Source of the DNA: a virus | Strand: one strand, 5' to 3' | DNA length: 44,948 nt | Virus record (IMG/VR): IMGVR_UViG_3300023199_000025 | Coordinates: 1 to 44,948 of that record | In this document: piece after piece, positions 16,966 through 23,664 of the stretch | Position numbering within the stretch: position 1 is the stretch's first letter | Layout: every line of letters starts with the position of its first letter | The notes under the pieces: model-generated | The model's input: only the letters and a program-made list of their open reading frames with translations | Told to the model about the DNA's origin: nothing | The model's database searches: none | Made by a program: the position numbers and the translations under genes

Positions 16966-18467
16966 AGTGAATTCGCATAGGATAAAGGGTCATATTCTTC
17001 TTGGACTTGTTGGGATATTAAATCCATGGCAACGTCCGTAGGAATTCCAAGGTTCTCTAACTTCTGATTTACAGGATCCAATTCTATTTCTTCTGCAAAA
17101 GTTAAAGCTAAACCTTCTGCAGAATCAGGGGAGGACACACCTCTCGATCTTAAGGATTTCTTACTTTCTACCTGAATCTTGTTCTTTTCGTCCAGGATCA
17201 TATAAGGTGTAGTTATCTCAGTGACCAAGTCTTCTATGACCGGCTCATTGGCATAGCTACAGGTGTCAAGATTGGACATATCAGGTGGATTATCGTCCAT
17301 AAACCATTCTAACATTCTTTGCCACATAAGAGCTTTCATGTTAGCTATTCCTTCTACATATACCTTCCCGCCGAAGTGAACAGGGACTACAATATCTTGG
17401 TACCCCAATCTTTCTAATCTTGAGATTACGCCTTCGCCTCTGCCTGCGTCAATAAAAACAACATGCGGCTTTATAGTGCGAATAAATCTAGCTATTTCAT
17501 CTGCAAAAGCCATGTTGTCCATTCCCTTGTATTTACGAAGGAAATGTAACTTTCTTCCCTGCCTAAACGCTAGGGTAGCGTGGTCTCCTTTAGCAGAGTA
17601 TGCTACATCAGCTCCAAATATTTTAGGAGCAAATGCATATTTCTTTGGATCTAATTCTGCATCTTCTTGAACCGTTGGCATAACTATATCCAGAGGAATA
17701 AACACTTCTTCCGAAGATGCGTCCCACTTGCAAAAGTATTCCTGATTAATAAGGCTTTCTTTCATACCAGAGGCTCTATCATCTTCTATAGCTTCTACAG
17801 AAGGATACCCTGTGTCGTCCCTAGTAAGGTATTGATAAAACCAATTGGGATTTTTTGCAGCCATTCGGGACATTTTGTACATATGGTTTAAGCCCCGAGG
17901 GGTTCCATTGAACAAAGCCCATCCACCGTTGCCAGTCATCATTGGCCGGATATAGTCCCATGCTTCTGGCCTTTGAAGCGAGTACTCAGTAAAAACGGCA
18001 CCAATACAGTTAAGCCCCATCAGACTATCGTAATGATCACTGCCCACTAGTTTAATCATTCCACCATTAAAGAGGTCAATTTCCATTACACTAGTACGTA
18101 CAGCTGTAATCATCTGGGGCGGAATATAGTCTAAAAACTTTCTTCCTTCATTCGTAGCCCCCATCCACACAATCTGCCTTGTTTGGTTGTGGAATGGTCC
18201 TATATAAAGGTATAATCCAGGACGTTGCGCAGCTTTAGCAGTAAGTATGTTTAATGCAATTAAATCCTTCCCATTTCGTCGAGGCCATACAGTCAAAGCC
18301 CTTAGCCCCGGGATATCTTGCATCATGTAATCCCATACGGGATTTTGGTAGTCTCGTAAAGTGAGCTTATAAGGCAGGTTGATAGCAGAGTCCATATCCT
18401 TTTGAGTAGCATATTTAGCTACATTTTGAAACTCTCTGGACCTTCCTGTTGCTACTCTACCACTCAT
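16941..18467 (-). CDS. terL: Terminase large subunit
   Basis: 508 residues. An N-terminal ATPase has an adenine-binding region (LTLRDYQNPVWDYM), a Walker A-like WPRRNGKDL at 61-69 and a Walker B-like GAVFTEYS at 156-163. A C-terminal RNase H-like nuclease has acidic residues at FGADVAYS (D287), VVFIDAGRG (D340) and the late SPDSAEG motif. It packages DNA into proheads and cuts concatemers. Ends within the late operon suggest circularly permuted DNA, but I cannot infer the packaging mode from motifs alone. Confidence 0.93.
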   Translation of the reverse strand: MSGRVATGRSREFQNVAKYATQKDMDSAINLPYKLTLRDYQNPVWDYMMQDIPGLRALTVWPRRNGKDLIALNILTAKAAQRPGLYLYIGPFHNQTRQIVWMGATNEGRKFLDYIPPQMITAVRTSVMEIDLFNGGMIKLVGSDHYDSLMGLNCIGAVFTEYSLQRPEAWDYIRPMMTGNGGWALFNGTPRGLNHMYKMSRMAAKNPNWFYQYLTRDDTGYPSVEAIEDDRASGMKESLINQEYFCKWDASSEEVFIPLDIVMPTVQEDAELDPKKYAFAPKIFGADVAYSAKGDHATLAFRQGRKLHFLRKYKGMDNMAFADEIARFIRTIKPHVVFIDAGRGEGVISRLERLGYQDIVVPVHFGGKVYVEGIANMKALMWQRMLEWFMDDNPPDMSNLDTCSYANEPVIEDLVTEITTPYMILDEKNKIQVESKKSLRSRGVSSPDSAEGLALTFAEEIELDPVNQKLENLGIPTDVAMDLISQQVQEEYDPLSYANSLWNQQQNS

Positions 18468-18708
18468 CCTTTATACCTTTTTCCTGCTCCATAAGCTCAT
18501 AGTATTCTCTGTCTTTACGAATCCTTCTGAACTTCTTGTTTCGTCGTGCTTTAGGGATTAGCTTATTTACACTGACGGCATCGGTATAATCCTCTGTGAT
18601 AATTGGAGCGTGTCGTTTTGGCTTGCTGGTTGGCTTATTCATAGACAAAAAAGAGTCGCCTTTAGGCGAACCTTGAGGGTACTCTTCACTTGATAATGAT
18701 ACAGCCAT
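18457..18708 (-). CDS. First late gene, small basic protein upstream of terminase
   Basis: 83 residues with a basic stretch (PKARRNKKFRRIRKDREYYE). Position before the large terminase and its DNA-binding look make it a weak candidate small terminase or packaging factor; no family recognised. It overlaps terL by 11 bp. The start is ambiguous. ATG at 18708 falls about where transcription from the adjacent promoter would begin, implying a leaderless mRNA. The next ATG, at 18642, has no clear Shine-Dalgarno and follows a small hairpin plus T6 (18647-18676), which could terminate some transcripts early. Confidence 0.6.
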   Translation of the reverse strand: MAVSLSSEEYPQGSPKGDSFLSMNKPTSKPKRHAPIITEDYTDAVSVNKLIPKARRNKKFRRIRKDREYYELMEQEKGIKDEW

Positions 18709-18714
18709 GCAGAT

Positions 18715-18742
18715 ATATTATCATACTAAAAATATATGTCAA
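18715..18742 (-). promoter_or_regulatory. Late-operon sigma70-like promoter
   Basis: On the minus strand there is a perfect TTGACA (18742-18737), a 16-bp spacer and TAATAT (18720-18715) preceded by TG in the extended -10 position. It lies directly before the first late gene. Predicted +1 is at or next to the A of ATG at 18708. It would drive the whole minus-strand virion operon using host polymerase. Confidence 0.75.
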
Positions 18743-18803
18743 TAGGCCAAGATAAAATAATTTAAAAAATATTGAAAATAAAAAATAATAGGGAGGGAAC
18801 TGA

Positions 18804-18853
18804 CGGGGCAATACGGATGGCCGCCCCGCAAAATATACAGGGACGGATTGCAA
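18804..18853 (-). promoter_or_regulatory. GC hairpin and TTGCAATCCG box upstream of late operon
   Basis: Within the 594-bp divergent intergenic region (18709-19302). On the minus strand TTGCAATCCG (18853-18844) is followed by a CGGGGC/GCCCCG stem (18828-18804); a T-rich stretch begins about 14 nt further on. The same 10-mer precedes the hairpin in the primase leader (30133-30124). Possible attenuator-like leader; not a textbook terminator. Confidence 0.35.
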
Positions 18854-18960
18854 ACCCCGTAAGCAGCCCTACCGCCCTACAAAATTTTATACGGGTATTC
18901 GATAACAATAGACAAAAACATTTTTTCCCCGGCCTCCTCTCTTCGTGTTAGCCGAGAAAA

Positions 18961-19158
18961 ACAATCATTCTCATTTGATACTGATTCTTATTATCACTAT
19001 CATTCTTACTTCGATTCTCATTATTGCCATCATTATCATCTACGAGATTTTGACTTGTTGTATTTGAGAATCATTATTATTATCACTATCATTTATATTT
19101 ATTATTATACCTTATTATATACACATCTGGGTATACCGAAATGATTCTCATTCTCATT
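18961..19158. promoter_or_regulatory. Cluster of Fur-box-like sites
   Basis: Five exact ATTCTCA/TGAGAAT half-sites lie within 190 bp (18967, 19014, 19065, 19144, 19150), mixed with ATTATC/ATTCTT hexamers. The best site, 19140-19158, matches 14 of 16 fixed positions of the gammaproteobacterial Fur consensus AATGANAATNATTNTCATT. Another at 19063-19081 matches 13 of 16. They flank the minus-strand element at 19104-19120 and precede the plus-strand promoter at 19234. Some of the array may be simple TCATTATTATC low complexity. Confidence 0.5.
19104..19120 (-). promoter_or_regulatory. Minus-strand 17-bp promoter-like element, copy 1
   Basis: On the minus strand it reads ATATAATAAGGTATAAT, containing two TATAAT-like hexamers. 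An identical 17-mer lies upstream of the primase operon at 30172-30188. Being shared by the only two divergent minus-strand upstream regions, it is likely a promoter core or a regulator site. From here the late genes would have a leader of about 390 nt. Confidence 0.5.
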
Positions 19159-19233
19159 TAAGTCTCATATAATCAAAAGTTATAAGCAAGTCATTTCTTA
19201 TAATTATAAAGTATTTCCCTTTGGTTTCTGATA

Positions 19234-19268
19234 TGATATTATGACCGAGTCGAATCAATAAAGATTCG
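19234..19268 (+). promoter_or_regulatory. Early extended -10 promoter and 5' hairpin
   Basis: TGATATTAT at 19234-19242 gives TG plus a TATTAT -10; no good -35. Immediately downstream, CGAATC (19251-19256) and GATTCG (19263-19268) form a 6-bp stem at the predicted 5' end of the RNA, a common mRNA stabiliser. It drives the gene at 19303. Confidence 0.55.
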
Positions 19269-19302
19269 ATAAATCATCAACCTTAATTTGAGAGATATAG
19301 AG

Positions 19303-19623
19303 ATGAAAAAGACAGAAGCCATAGAGATGATCGTTTCCGAGTTCAATTCGGGCCAGACCAAAGACTCAATTGCCTCCAAACTCTTTGAGAACGGGGTTTC
19401 ATTCAGTGATATCCCGAAATACTTCAAAGAATCCGGGGTCAAATTTCGGCGGTCTAAAGGTTCAACCTGGAAAGACATCACGGTCGAATCATTCCTGGAA
19501 AATCCCGAATTGACGGCCGACGAGATGAAAGAGGCCATCGCGGATTCGGTCAAAGATCCAGACTATTATGTCAAGGGATATTATGATGTGTTCAAGAAAT
19601 TGGTTGACGGCCTGACAGCCTAA
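19303..19623 (+). CDS. Early protein, paralogue-like to the 30376 gene
   Basis: 106 residues. An upstream in-frame TTG at 19288 was rejected because it lies inside the TTTGAGAGAT ribosome-binding region; ATG 19303 is correctly spaced. The protein is charged and helical. 'LFENGVSFSDIPKYFK' parallels 'MFSAKIPFSKLNSLYK' in the protein at 30376, and 'NPELTADEMKEAI' parallels 'NPNATKQEAYDTL'. The two probably share helical domains. Both are first genes after an early promoter. A nucleic-acid or regulatory role is possible but unproven. Its codons are more GC-rich than those of most early neighbours. Confidence 0.75.
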   Translation: MKKTEAIEMIVSEFNSGQTKDSIASKLFENGVSFSDIPKYFKESGVKFRRSKGSTWKDITVESFLENPELTADEMKEAIADSVKDPDYYVKGYYDVFKKLVDGLTA

Positions 19624-19630
19624 GCCGAAA

Positions 19631-19659
19631 CCAGGAGACCTCATGGAAGAGGTCTCTGG
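19631..19659 (+). terminator. Strong hairpin after first early gene
   Basis: CCAGGAGACCTC (19631-19642) pairs with GAGGTCTCTGG (19649-19659), about 11 bp with one bulge and a 6-nt loop. No T tract follows, so it is more likely an mRNA-end stabiliser, processing site or leaky pause than a full terminator. Confidence 0.45.
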
Positions 19660-19719
19660 TCTGGCCAGATTGGTCTCTGGTCACTGATGAGGCAGACCCT
19701 CTTAATTTGGAGATAAGTA

Positions 19720-20160
19720 ATGTCTTATGATTTTCAAGTCAATCGAGTGTATCGTTTTGACAGTAAGATAATGGCATTAATGGGTGATATGGATTTGCCT
19801 AGGCCTATAATTCCGATGGCCATAAAACAGATGTGTGATAGATACGAAGTCGAGGCTCCATCCGTAGAATTTGAGCCAAGGCGACGGGTAACTAGCTCAT
19901 ATTACCCGAGCCTTAAATTGATTAAGTTTCCAACTAATCCACACACTGGGCATCACCATTTGGCCATTGTATGTCATGAGACGGCACATCATATTCAGCA
20001 GACACATAAGCTAGGTGCCGATGAGCCAGATCATGGGCCAACATTTGTAAGGCTATACATACAGTTACTGGCCGAGTTCGGAAGCAGCGAACTAAATTTC
20101 CAGGATTTGATGTATGAAGCCAGAAAAATGGGGATTAAGGTAAGCGAGTTCCCCAAGTAA
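19720..20160 (+). CDS. SprT-like zinc metalloprotease-type protein
   Basis: 146 residues. HETAH (in VCHETAHHIQ) is an HExxH zincin motif, and 'DHGPTFVRLYIQLL' about 20 residues later supplies the third His ligand in the SprT-like arrangement. Before it, a strand with 'PSLKLIKFP' fits the family. The C-terminal zinc ribbon of full SprT/Spartan proteins is absent. Family members cut DNA-bound or DNA-crosslinked proteins. An early role in removing host proteins from DNA is inference. The ribosome-binding site is the shared TTAATTTGGAGATA cassette. Confidence 0.7.
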   Translation: MSYDFQVNRVYRFDSKIMALMGDMDLPRPIIPMAIKQMCDRYEVEAPSVEFEPRRRVTSSYYPSLKLIKFPTNPHTGHHHLAIVCHETAHHIQQTHKLGADEPDHGPTFVRLYIQLLAEFGSSELNFQDLMYEARKMGIKVSEFPK

Positions 20161-20358
20161 GGCCAACATAATAGCATAAGCCAAGGACGGCAGCTATCTT
20201 GATACGGTATGTCCGTAGGGCCAAGCCTGCGCGGGCGATGTTTATGGCCAAACTCCTGATATTTAGTATCACGGCCATATTAATTAGCTCAGATGATTCA
20301 TATAATCCACTATGGCTGATTGAATTGGCTAATAATTTAATATACCAAAATCAAAACT

Positions 20359-20717
20359 TTAGATGATTAGATATTTTTTCTTTAATATAGATAATAATAA
20401 TTATTATTATTATTTTAGATATATTAGTTTTTGAGCTAAATCCTGAACTCCTCTCCTAGACTCTCTTTAGACCCTCTTCTCTATCTTAATCTCACTAGAC
20501 CCCTCTCTATGCTCTCCTCTTCATACCTTTAGATATATTAGATATTTAGATATTTTATATAATTTATATAGTTATAATTTTATAACCCCTCCTTATATAA
20601 ATTCATCTAATTATCTAAAGTTTTAAAAAGGCTTAATCTTATTATTTAATTTTAGATACTTTAGATTTGGGAAAGCATCCCGAAAACTAATATATATAAA
20701 GAAAAGACCGTTAGATA
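20359..20717 (+). repeat. TTAGATA iteron-like repeats
   Basis: Exact TTAGATA occurs at 20367, 20415, 20529, 20538, 20546, 20652 and 20711 on the plus strand and once inverted at 20612. Near-copies (TTAGATG 20359, TTAGATT 20661) sit 8-9 bp from a perfect one. Pairs spaced 8-9 bp recur. Two more copies 9 bp apart are at 37634 and 37643, in the other large regulatory gap. Confidence 0.6.
20441..20530 (+). other. Pyrimidine-rich tract with TAGACYCTCT repeats
   Basis: The plus strand is dominated by C and T, with three related units (TAGACTCTCT, TAGACCCTCT, TAGACCCCTCT). The complementary strand is purine-rich. It lies inside the TTAGATA repeat region. Such strand-biased tracts can form triplex or unpaired DNA; here this is speculation. 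Confidence 0.4.
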
Positions 20718-20865
20718 CTTTAGTTTTTAGAATAAATACGTCTAACTAATAAAATCAAACAACAGCCACACTTACTTAGTGGAGCCATTGATACAATATA
20801 AGGTTGGCCATACTGTTATTATTTTCACTAATTGAGCCTTAACTATATACAGGCCGTTTACTTTA

Positions 20866-20903
20866 TGATATAATATCAGTTGAATGAAAGCAGTATTTTC
20901 ATT
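20866..20903 (+). promoter_or_regulatory. Early extended -10 promoter and 5' hairpin
   Basis: TGATATAAT at 20866-20874 is a perfect TATAAT with TG one base upstream; no good -35. AATGAAA (20883-20889) and TTTCATT (20897-20903) form a 7-bp stem with a 7-nt loop at the predicted 5' end. It drives the gene at 20967. Confidence 0.65.
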
Positions 20904-20966
20904 TCAGACAAAATAAGACCATTTAATAAGACTGATTATATCAGCCTATACATGAGAAATACTAAA

Positions 20967-21428
20967 ATGAATGAACCAGATACAACTGAAAAGCCAGATA
21001 CAATTGAGACAATAGATTTAGACTCTCATATTTTCATAGAAAACCAATTCGGCGATTATATGATGATGGAGAATCATTACGAAGACCCAGAACTAATTAA
21101 GTTCTTGCCAGAAAAATTTCTTGGGTTGATTGATAATGACCTTGAAATGAAAATAGATAACGAGATTGGCTTTTATAAAAGATTTAATATTTACAGAATA
21201 TACGAAAACGATTATAACTCTTTCTTATATTCAGACTTTTATGACGACCAGCCTCAAATGATTGACCCTAACGATTTTATTATTCAACCTAATACTTCTG
21301 GAAGATTTACCAAAATAGATTCATCCACTATTTTTGATACTATTAATGAAACACACCATACTCCTCCGCCTTATATCATGACATATATCAATACAAACCG
21401 ATTTAACTTTCTTATAAAAATATATTGA
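20967..21428 (+). CDS. Very acidic early protein, unknown
   Basis: 153 residues from ATG 20967, chosen because GAGA lies 9-12 nt upstream. An ATG at 20952 and a TTG at 20880 (near the predicted +1) are alternatives. By my count about 29 Asp/Glu against 11 Lys/Arg, rich in Asn, Ile, Tyr and Phe, with no family recognised. It is the first gene after a strong early promoter. Size, charge and timing resemble DNA-mimic anti-restriction or polymerase-binding proteins; this is only a hypothesis. Confidence 0.6.
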   Translation: MNEPDTTEKPDTIETIDLDSHIFIENQFGDYMMMENHYEDPELIKFLPEKFLGLIDNDLEMKIDNEIGFYKRFNIYRIYENDYNSFLYSDFYDDQPQMIDPNDFIIQPNTSGRFTKIDSSTIFDTINETHHTPPPYIMTYINTNRFNFLIKIY

Positions 21429-21452
21429 TATACTGGTTTTATATGATATAAT
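21425..21452 (+). promoter_or_regulatory. Early promoter, -35 and extended -10
   Basis: TTGATA (21425-21430), a 16-bp spacer, then TATAAT (21447-21452) preceded by TG. It overlaps the stop of the preceding gene and drives the gene at 21488. The best full sigma70-like promoter on the plus strand. Confidence 0.7.
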
Positions 21453-21487
21453 TAAATTTCAAATCAACCTTAATTTGGAGATACAAG

Positions 21488-21724
21488 ATGGCTACAGTTT
21501 TAGATACTGAAAACAAAGACTATATTTATATTATCAATACCACAGATGGCTGGTGTTGGTCGGCCACAACAAATAAAGACGACTTCGAAGATGCCTTAGG
21601 TTGTCTTATCGAAGATTTAATCCTAATTGATACTGGCCCGTCAGAAGGCAATGCCTATAATCATCCAATAAATAAAGATTGGCTGATTTTCATTCTCATT
21701 AATTACGAAGAAGACCGAGTCTAA
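21488..21724 (+). CDS. Small acidic early protein, unknown
   Basis: 78 residues, strongly acidic (about 16 Asp/Glu, 4 Lys/Arg). Hydrophobic patches (YIYIINT, WLIFILINY) suggest a compact fold rather than a disordered tail. No family recognised. It starts behind the shared CTTAATTTGGAGATA cassette directly after a strong promoter, so it should be made early and abundantly. Confidence 0.7.
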   Translation: MATVLDTENKDYIYIINTTDGWCWSATTNKDDFEDALGCLIEDLILIDTGPSEGNAYNHPINKDWLIFILINYEEDRV

Positions 21725-21748
21725 GCCTTAATAATCTGGAGATATAAA

Positions 21749-21910
21749 ATGTCAAGACCTGAACTAGCTATTTGGAAATACTCTAAGAAGTGTGGCAAGA
21801 ACGACAACAATAAACTGTCGGCTCGACAACATGCCCAGAAACGAAAATTAACCTCAAAAGAAGCAGAAGGTAGAAAGCCTGGTAAATGCTTAAGCTTTAA
21901 GGATTTTTAA
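21749..21910 (+). CDS. Small basic protein, unknown
   Basis: 53 residues (begins MSRPELAIWKYSKKCGKN, ends CLSFKDF), too short for most gene finders. The start is supported by CTGGAGATATAAA directly upstream, the same ribosome-binding cassette as its neighbours. Rich in Lys and Arg, in contrast with the acidic proteins around it. Possibly binds nucleic acid or a neighbour; unproven. Confidence 0.65.
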   Translation: MSRPELAIWKYSKKCGKNDNNKLSARQHAQKRKLTSKEAEGRKPGKCLSFKDF

Positions 21911-21911
21911 C

Positions 21912-22073
21912 ATGGCACTGAAACTTAAAATAAATAAAGCAATACACTATACTACCCTATGCTGTATGGTGTTCTGCTATTCTGTGCTAATAACTTGGGC
22001 TATCCTCATGTTCGGTGCCTTAGCAGGCTTCTGGACTGTGGATCAAGTGCTTAGCTACATCCACATCAAATAA
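21912..22073 (+). CDS. Small membrane protein
   Basis: 53 residues. After a basic N-terminus (KLKINKAIHY), residues about 13-44 are continuously hydrophobic with several Cys (LCCMVFCYSVLITWAILMF), enough for one long or two short membrane spans. AAGGA lies about 10 nt upstream, at the end of the preceding gene. Inner-membrane role unknown; superinfection exclusion or energy disruption are possibilities only. Confidence 0.6.
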   Translation: MALKLKINKAIHYTTLCCMVFCYSVLITWAILMFGALAGFWTVDQVLSYIHIK

Positions 22074-22102
22074 TTCACTCGGCAATTTATTAGGACCATA
22101 CT

Positions 22103-22402
22103 ATGAAAATAGGTGCACTAACCAAAACCTTTTACGTTAATACCGAAATTGGCGATGGAGTTCCTGTCGTTGCAACCTTCACCCTTAAAGCAGGGGACAC
22201 AGAGATACTAGCTCCGAACGATATAGCTAGACCTTCAACTCCTGCAACGATAGAGTTGTCCGAGGTAGCTATAACAGTGCCTAGCTCAAGCCCCGATCGT
22301 AAGGTAGAGACCTACGACATTGTAAGTGAGCTTAACGATAAGTGCTGTGAAAACCTTGTACGAGACTTCTGGTATAGCATAGAGTCAGGAGAAATAATGT
22401 AG
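22103..22402 (+). CDS. Small early protein, unknown
   Basis: 99 residues, mixed strand and helix, with a beta-like N-terminal half (FYVNTEIGDGVPVVATFTLK) and a helical C-terminal end. No recognisable motif. AGGAC lies upstream. It is the first of a tightly packed set with the next three genes, which overlap or nearly touch. Confidence 0.65.
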   Translation: MKIGALTKTFYVNTEIGDGVPVVATFTLKAGDTEILAPNDIARPSTPATIELSEVAITVPSSSPDRKVETYDIVSELNDKCCENLVRDFWYSIESGEIM

Positions 22403-22404
22403 CC

Positions 22405-22605
22405 ATGAGTTTGTCTAAGCTAGTAAATATAGTAGATGATATAGTCTGCGATCCTTTAGCCACTACTGACGATCATGACTATGCTATCATGCTAGACCTT
22501 ATGTGCTGGTCGATTCATTATGGCTGCACTGTAGTAGAGTTTCTATCGGATACAATAGAAGAGCACCTTAACTATGACTGTGAACTTTTAGAGGAGATGT
22601 GGTAA
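22405..22605 (+). CDS. Very acidic small early protein
   Basis: 66 residues with about 15 Asp/Glu, one Lys and no Arg by my count, plus several Cys and Trp. A GGAGAA lies within the end of the preceding gene. Its stop shares a base with the next start. Another member of the acidic mini-protein set; function unknown. Confidence 0.65.
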   Translation: MSLSKLVNIVDDIVCDPLATTDDHDYAIMLDLMCWSIHYGCTVVEFLSDTIEEHLNYDCELLEEMW

Positions 22606-22796
22606 TGCCAATTCATTGGACTAAACTTAGGTATCCCGGAGACGATCCAGAAAATGGGCCTGCAAGAAGAAACCCAATTGGTGGATGCGTAAAGTGTGGA
22701 TCTAAGAATGCGGAAAACTATACCATAGACGGAGTATGCTCTATGTGTAGCTCGGATGAAGTTAACGATTACACCGGAGAACCTTATAATGAGTGA
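22605..22796 (+). CDS. Small zinc-ribbon protein
   Basis: 63 residues from ATG 22605 (GAGGAG about 8 nt upstream; the stop of the preceding gene overlaps as TAATG). CVKCGSKNAENYTIDGVCSMC holds two CxxC knuckles 14 residues apart, a single zinc ribbon. Similar phage mini-ribbons often bind host enzymes or nucleic acid. I cannot name a target. Confidence 0.7.
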   Translation: MPIHWTKLRYPGDDPENGPARRNPIGGCVKCGSKNAENYTIDGVCSMCSSDEVNDYTGEPYNE

Positions 22797-23016
22797 ACTT
22801 AAAATGGAAGTACGTATATACTATAGCCCTACAGGACAATTCGGACCAGACGTACTTAGCACTGAGTCAGAAGTAATTGAAGGAGTATCCCATGTGCTAT
22901 GTAGCCCGGATAAAAAGGGCTCAGGAATATTAACTTTACGAATATCTAAAGGCCAAGAGATAATAGAAAGAGAGATAAATGCAGGAACAGGATACTTCAC
23001 CGTATGGAATATATAA
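22789..23016 (+). CDS. Small early protein, unknown
   Basis: 75 residues from ATG 22789, preceded by GGAG at normal spacing and overlapping the previous gene by 8 bp. An ATG at 22756 would add 11 residues and overlap more, with a poorer site. Mostly beta-like (VRIYYSPTGQFG, then GILTLRISKGQEII). No family recognised. Confidence 0.6.
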   Translation: MSELKMEVRIYYSPTGQFGPDVLSTESEVIEGVSHVLCSPDKKGSGILTLRISKGQEIIEREINAGTGYFTVWNI

Positions 23017-23033
23017 AAGGATATTGCAAGGCC

Positions 23034-23062
23034 TTTACTTTTATATAAAGTTGTGATAGAAT
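23034..23062 (+). promoter_or_regulatory. Early promoter upstream of 23105 gene
   Basis: TTTACT (23034-23039), a 17-bp spacer and TAGAAT (23057-23062) preceded by TG. Same extended -10 family as those at 19234, 20866 and 21425. Followed by CTTAAATTTGGAGATA ahead of the next gene. Confidence 0.55.
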
Positions 23063-23104
23063 ATCCTTCTTACTGTTAATTGTACCTTAAATTTGGAGAT
23101 AGCT

Positions 23105-23266
23105 ATGCAATTGCAAGACTACGAGATAGAAGAACTTGAAGTGGAGTCCCACATAACTATGCAGGATGCAGAAGGCCTGCTAGTTACCCAGTGGATAGAC
23201 ACAAGTGCGTCCTCTGACGAGTACGAGGAAGTATACATCAACTGCCCTTACCAACTTTATTATTAA
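23105..23266 (+). CDS. Extremely acidic mini-protein with no Lys or Arg
   Basis: 53 residues; by my count 13 Asp/Glu, no Lys, no Arg and one His. The start is fixed by TTTGGAGATAGCT immediately upstream and by a dedicated promoter. The stop shares one base with the next ATG. A protein so uniformly negative, made early, is a good candidate DNA mimic or inhibitor of a basic host protein. Unproven; no homologue recognised. Confidence 0.7.
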   Translation: MQLQDYEIEELEVESHITMQDAEGLLVTQWIDTSASSDEYEEVYINCPYQLYY

Positions 23267-23460
23267 TGAAGAAAGCTAAACAGCAGATTCCTAATACTAC
23301 AGTAAAAACCCCGGCAAGGATGCCAGGGTATTACTTTGTAATTCGTATAGGAAGATGGAAGCTATACAACTTTCACATATATAAGTATGTGCTCAATGAT
23401 ACTACTAGCTCTGCTACAGGGGCTAAAACCAGACGATACGAATGGCTAAAAGTCATTTAG
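23266..23460 (+). CDS. Small basic protein, unknown
   Basis: 64 residues, Lys/Arg-rich, with aromatic strands (PGYYFVIRIGRWKLYNFHIYKY) suggesting a small beta fold. Translationally coupled to the preceding acidic mini-protein (TAATG), so the two opposite-charged products may work together; inference only. Confidence 0.6.
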   Translation: MKKAKQQIPNTTVKTPARMPGYYFVIRIGRWKLYNFHIYKYVLNDTTSSATGAKTRRYEWLKVI

Positions 23461-23469
23461 GAGGTTATC

Positions 23470-23664
23470 ATGATGGCCGATCCACAGCTGCAATCCTATA
23501 AAAAGACTATAGAAACCCACCCAGAGATTAAAAAAGCTATGAAGAAGGATCAAAAAAAAGCTATGTGGGCTAGCATACTGACTAAGTCCACCCAGCCTAA
23601 GGGGTCTATGTCTTTATTTGAATTGGCTAAATCCTGGGTTATGCCTTCACGATATAAAAGATGA
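23470..23664 (+). CDS. Small basic protein, unknown
   Basis: 64 residues, Lys-rich N-terminal two-thirds (KKAMKKDQKKAMWASIL). Strong AGGAGG 5 nt upstream of ATG 23470 (a second in-frame ATG follows at once). It overlaps the next gene by 4 bp. No family recognised. Confidence 0.6.
   Translation: MMADPQLQSYKKTIETHPEIKKAMKKDQKKAMWASILTKSTQPKGSMSLFELAKSWVMPSRYKR

Larger units (their letters stand above)
20161..20860. other. 700-bp AT-rich non-coding region
   Basis: No convincing gene on either strand. The left part has small stems (TGGCC/GGCCA around TGATA/TATCA, 20240-20282). Beyond 20340 it becomes very AT-rich, with TTAGATA repeats, an AATAATAATTATTATTATTATT tract and a pyrimidine-rich strand. 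Composition and repeats make it the best candidate replication origin or enhancer-like control region in the window. Confidence 0.6.

Noticed and set aside
18457-18708. Confident call of small terminase for the first late gene
   Set aside because: Position and basic charge fit, but it is very short and has no recognisable helix-turn-helix; left as unknown.
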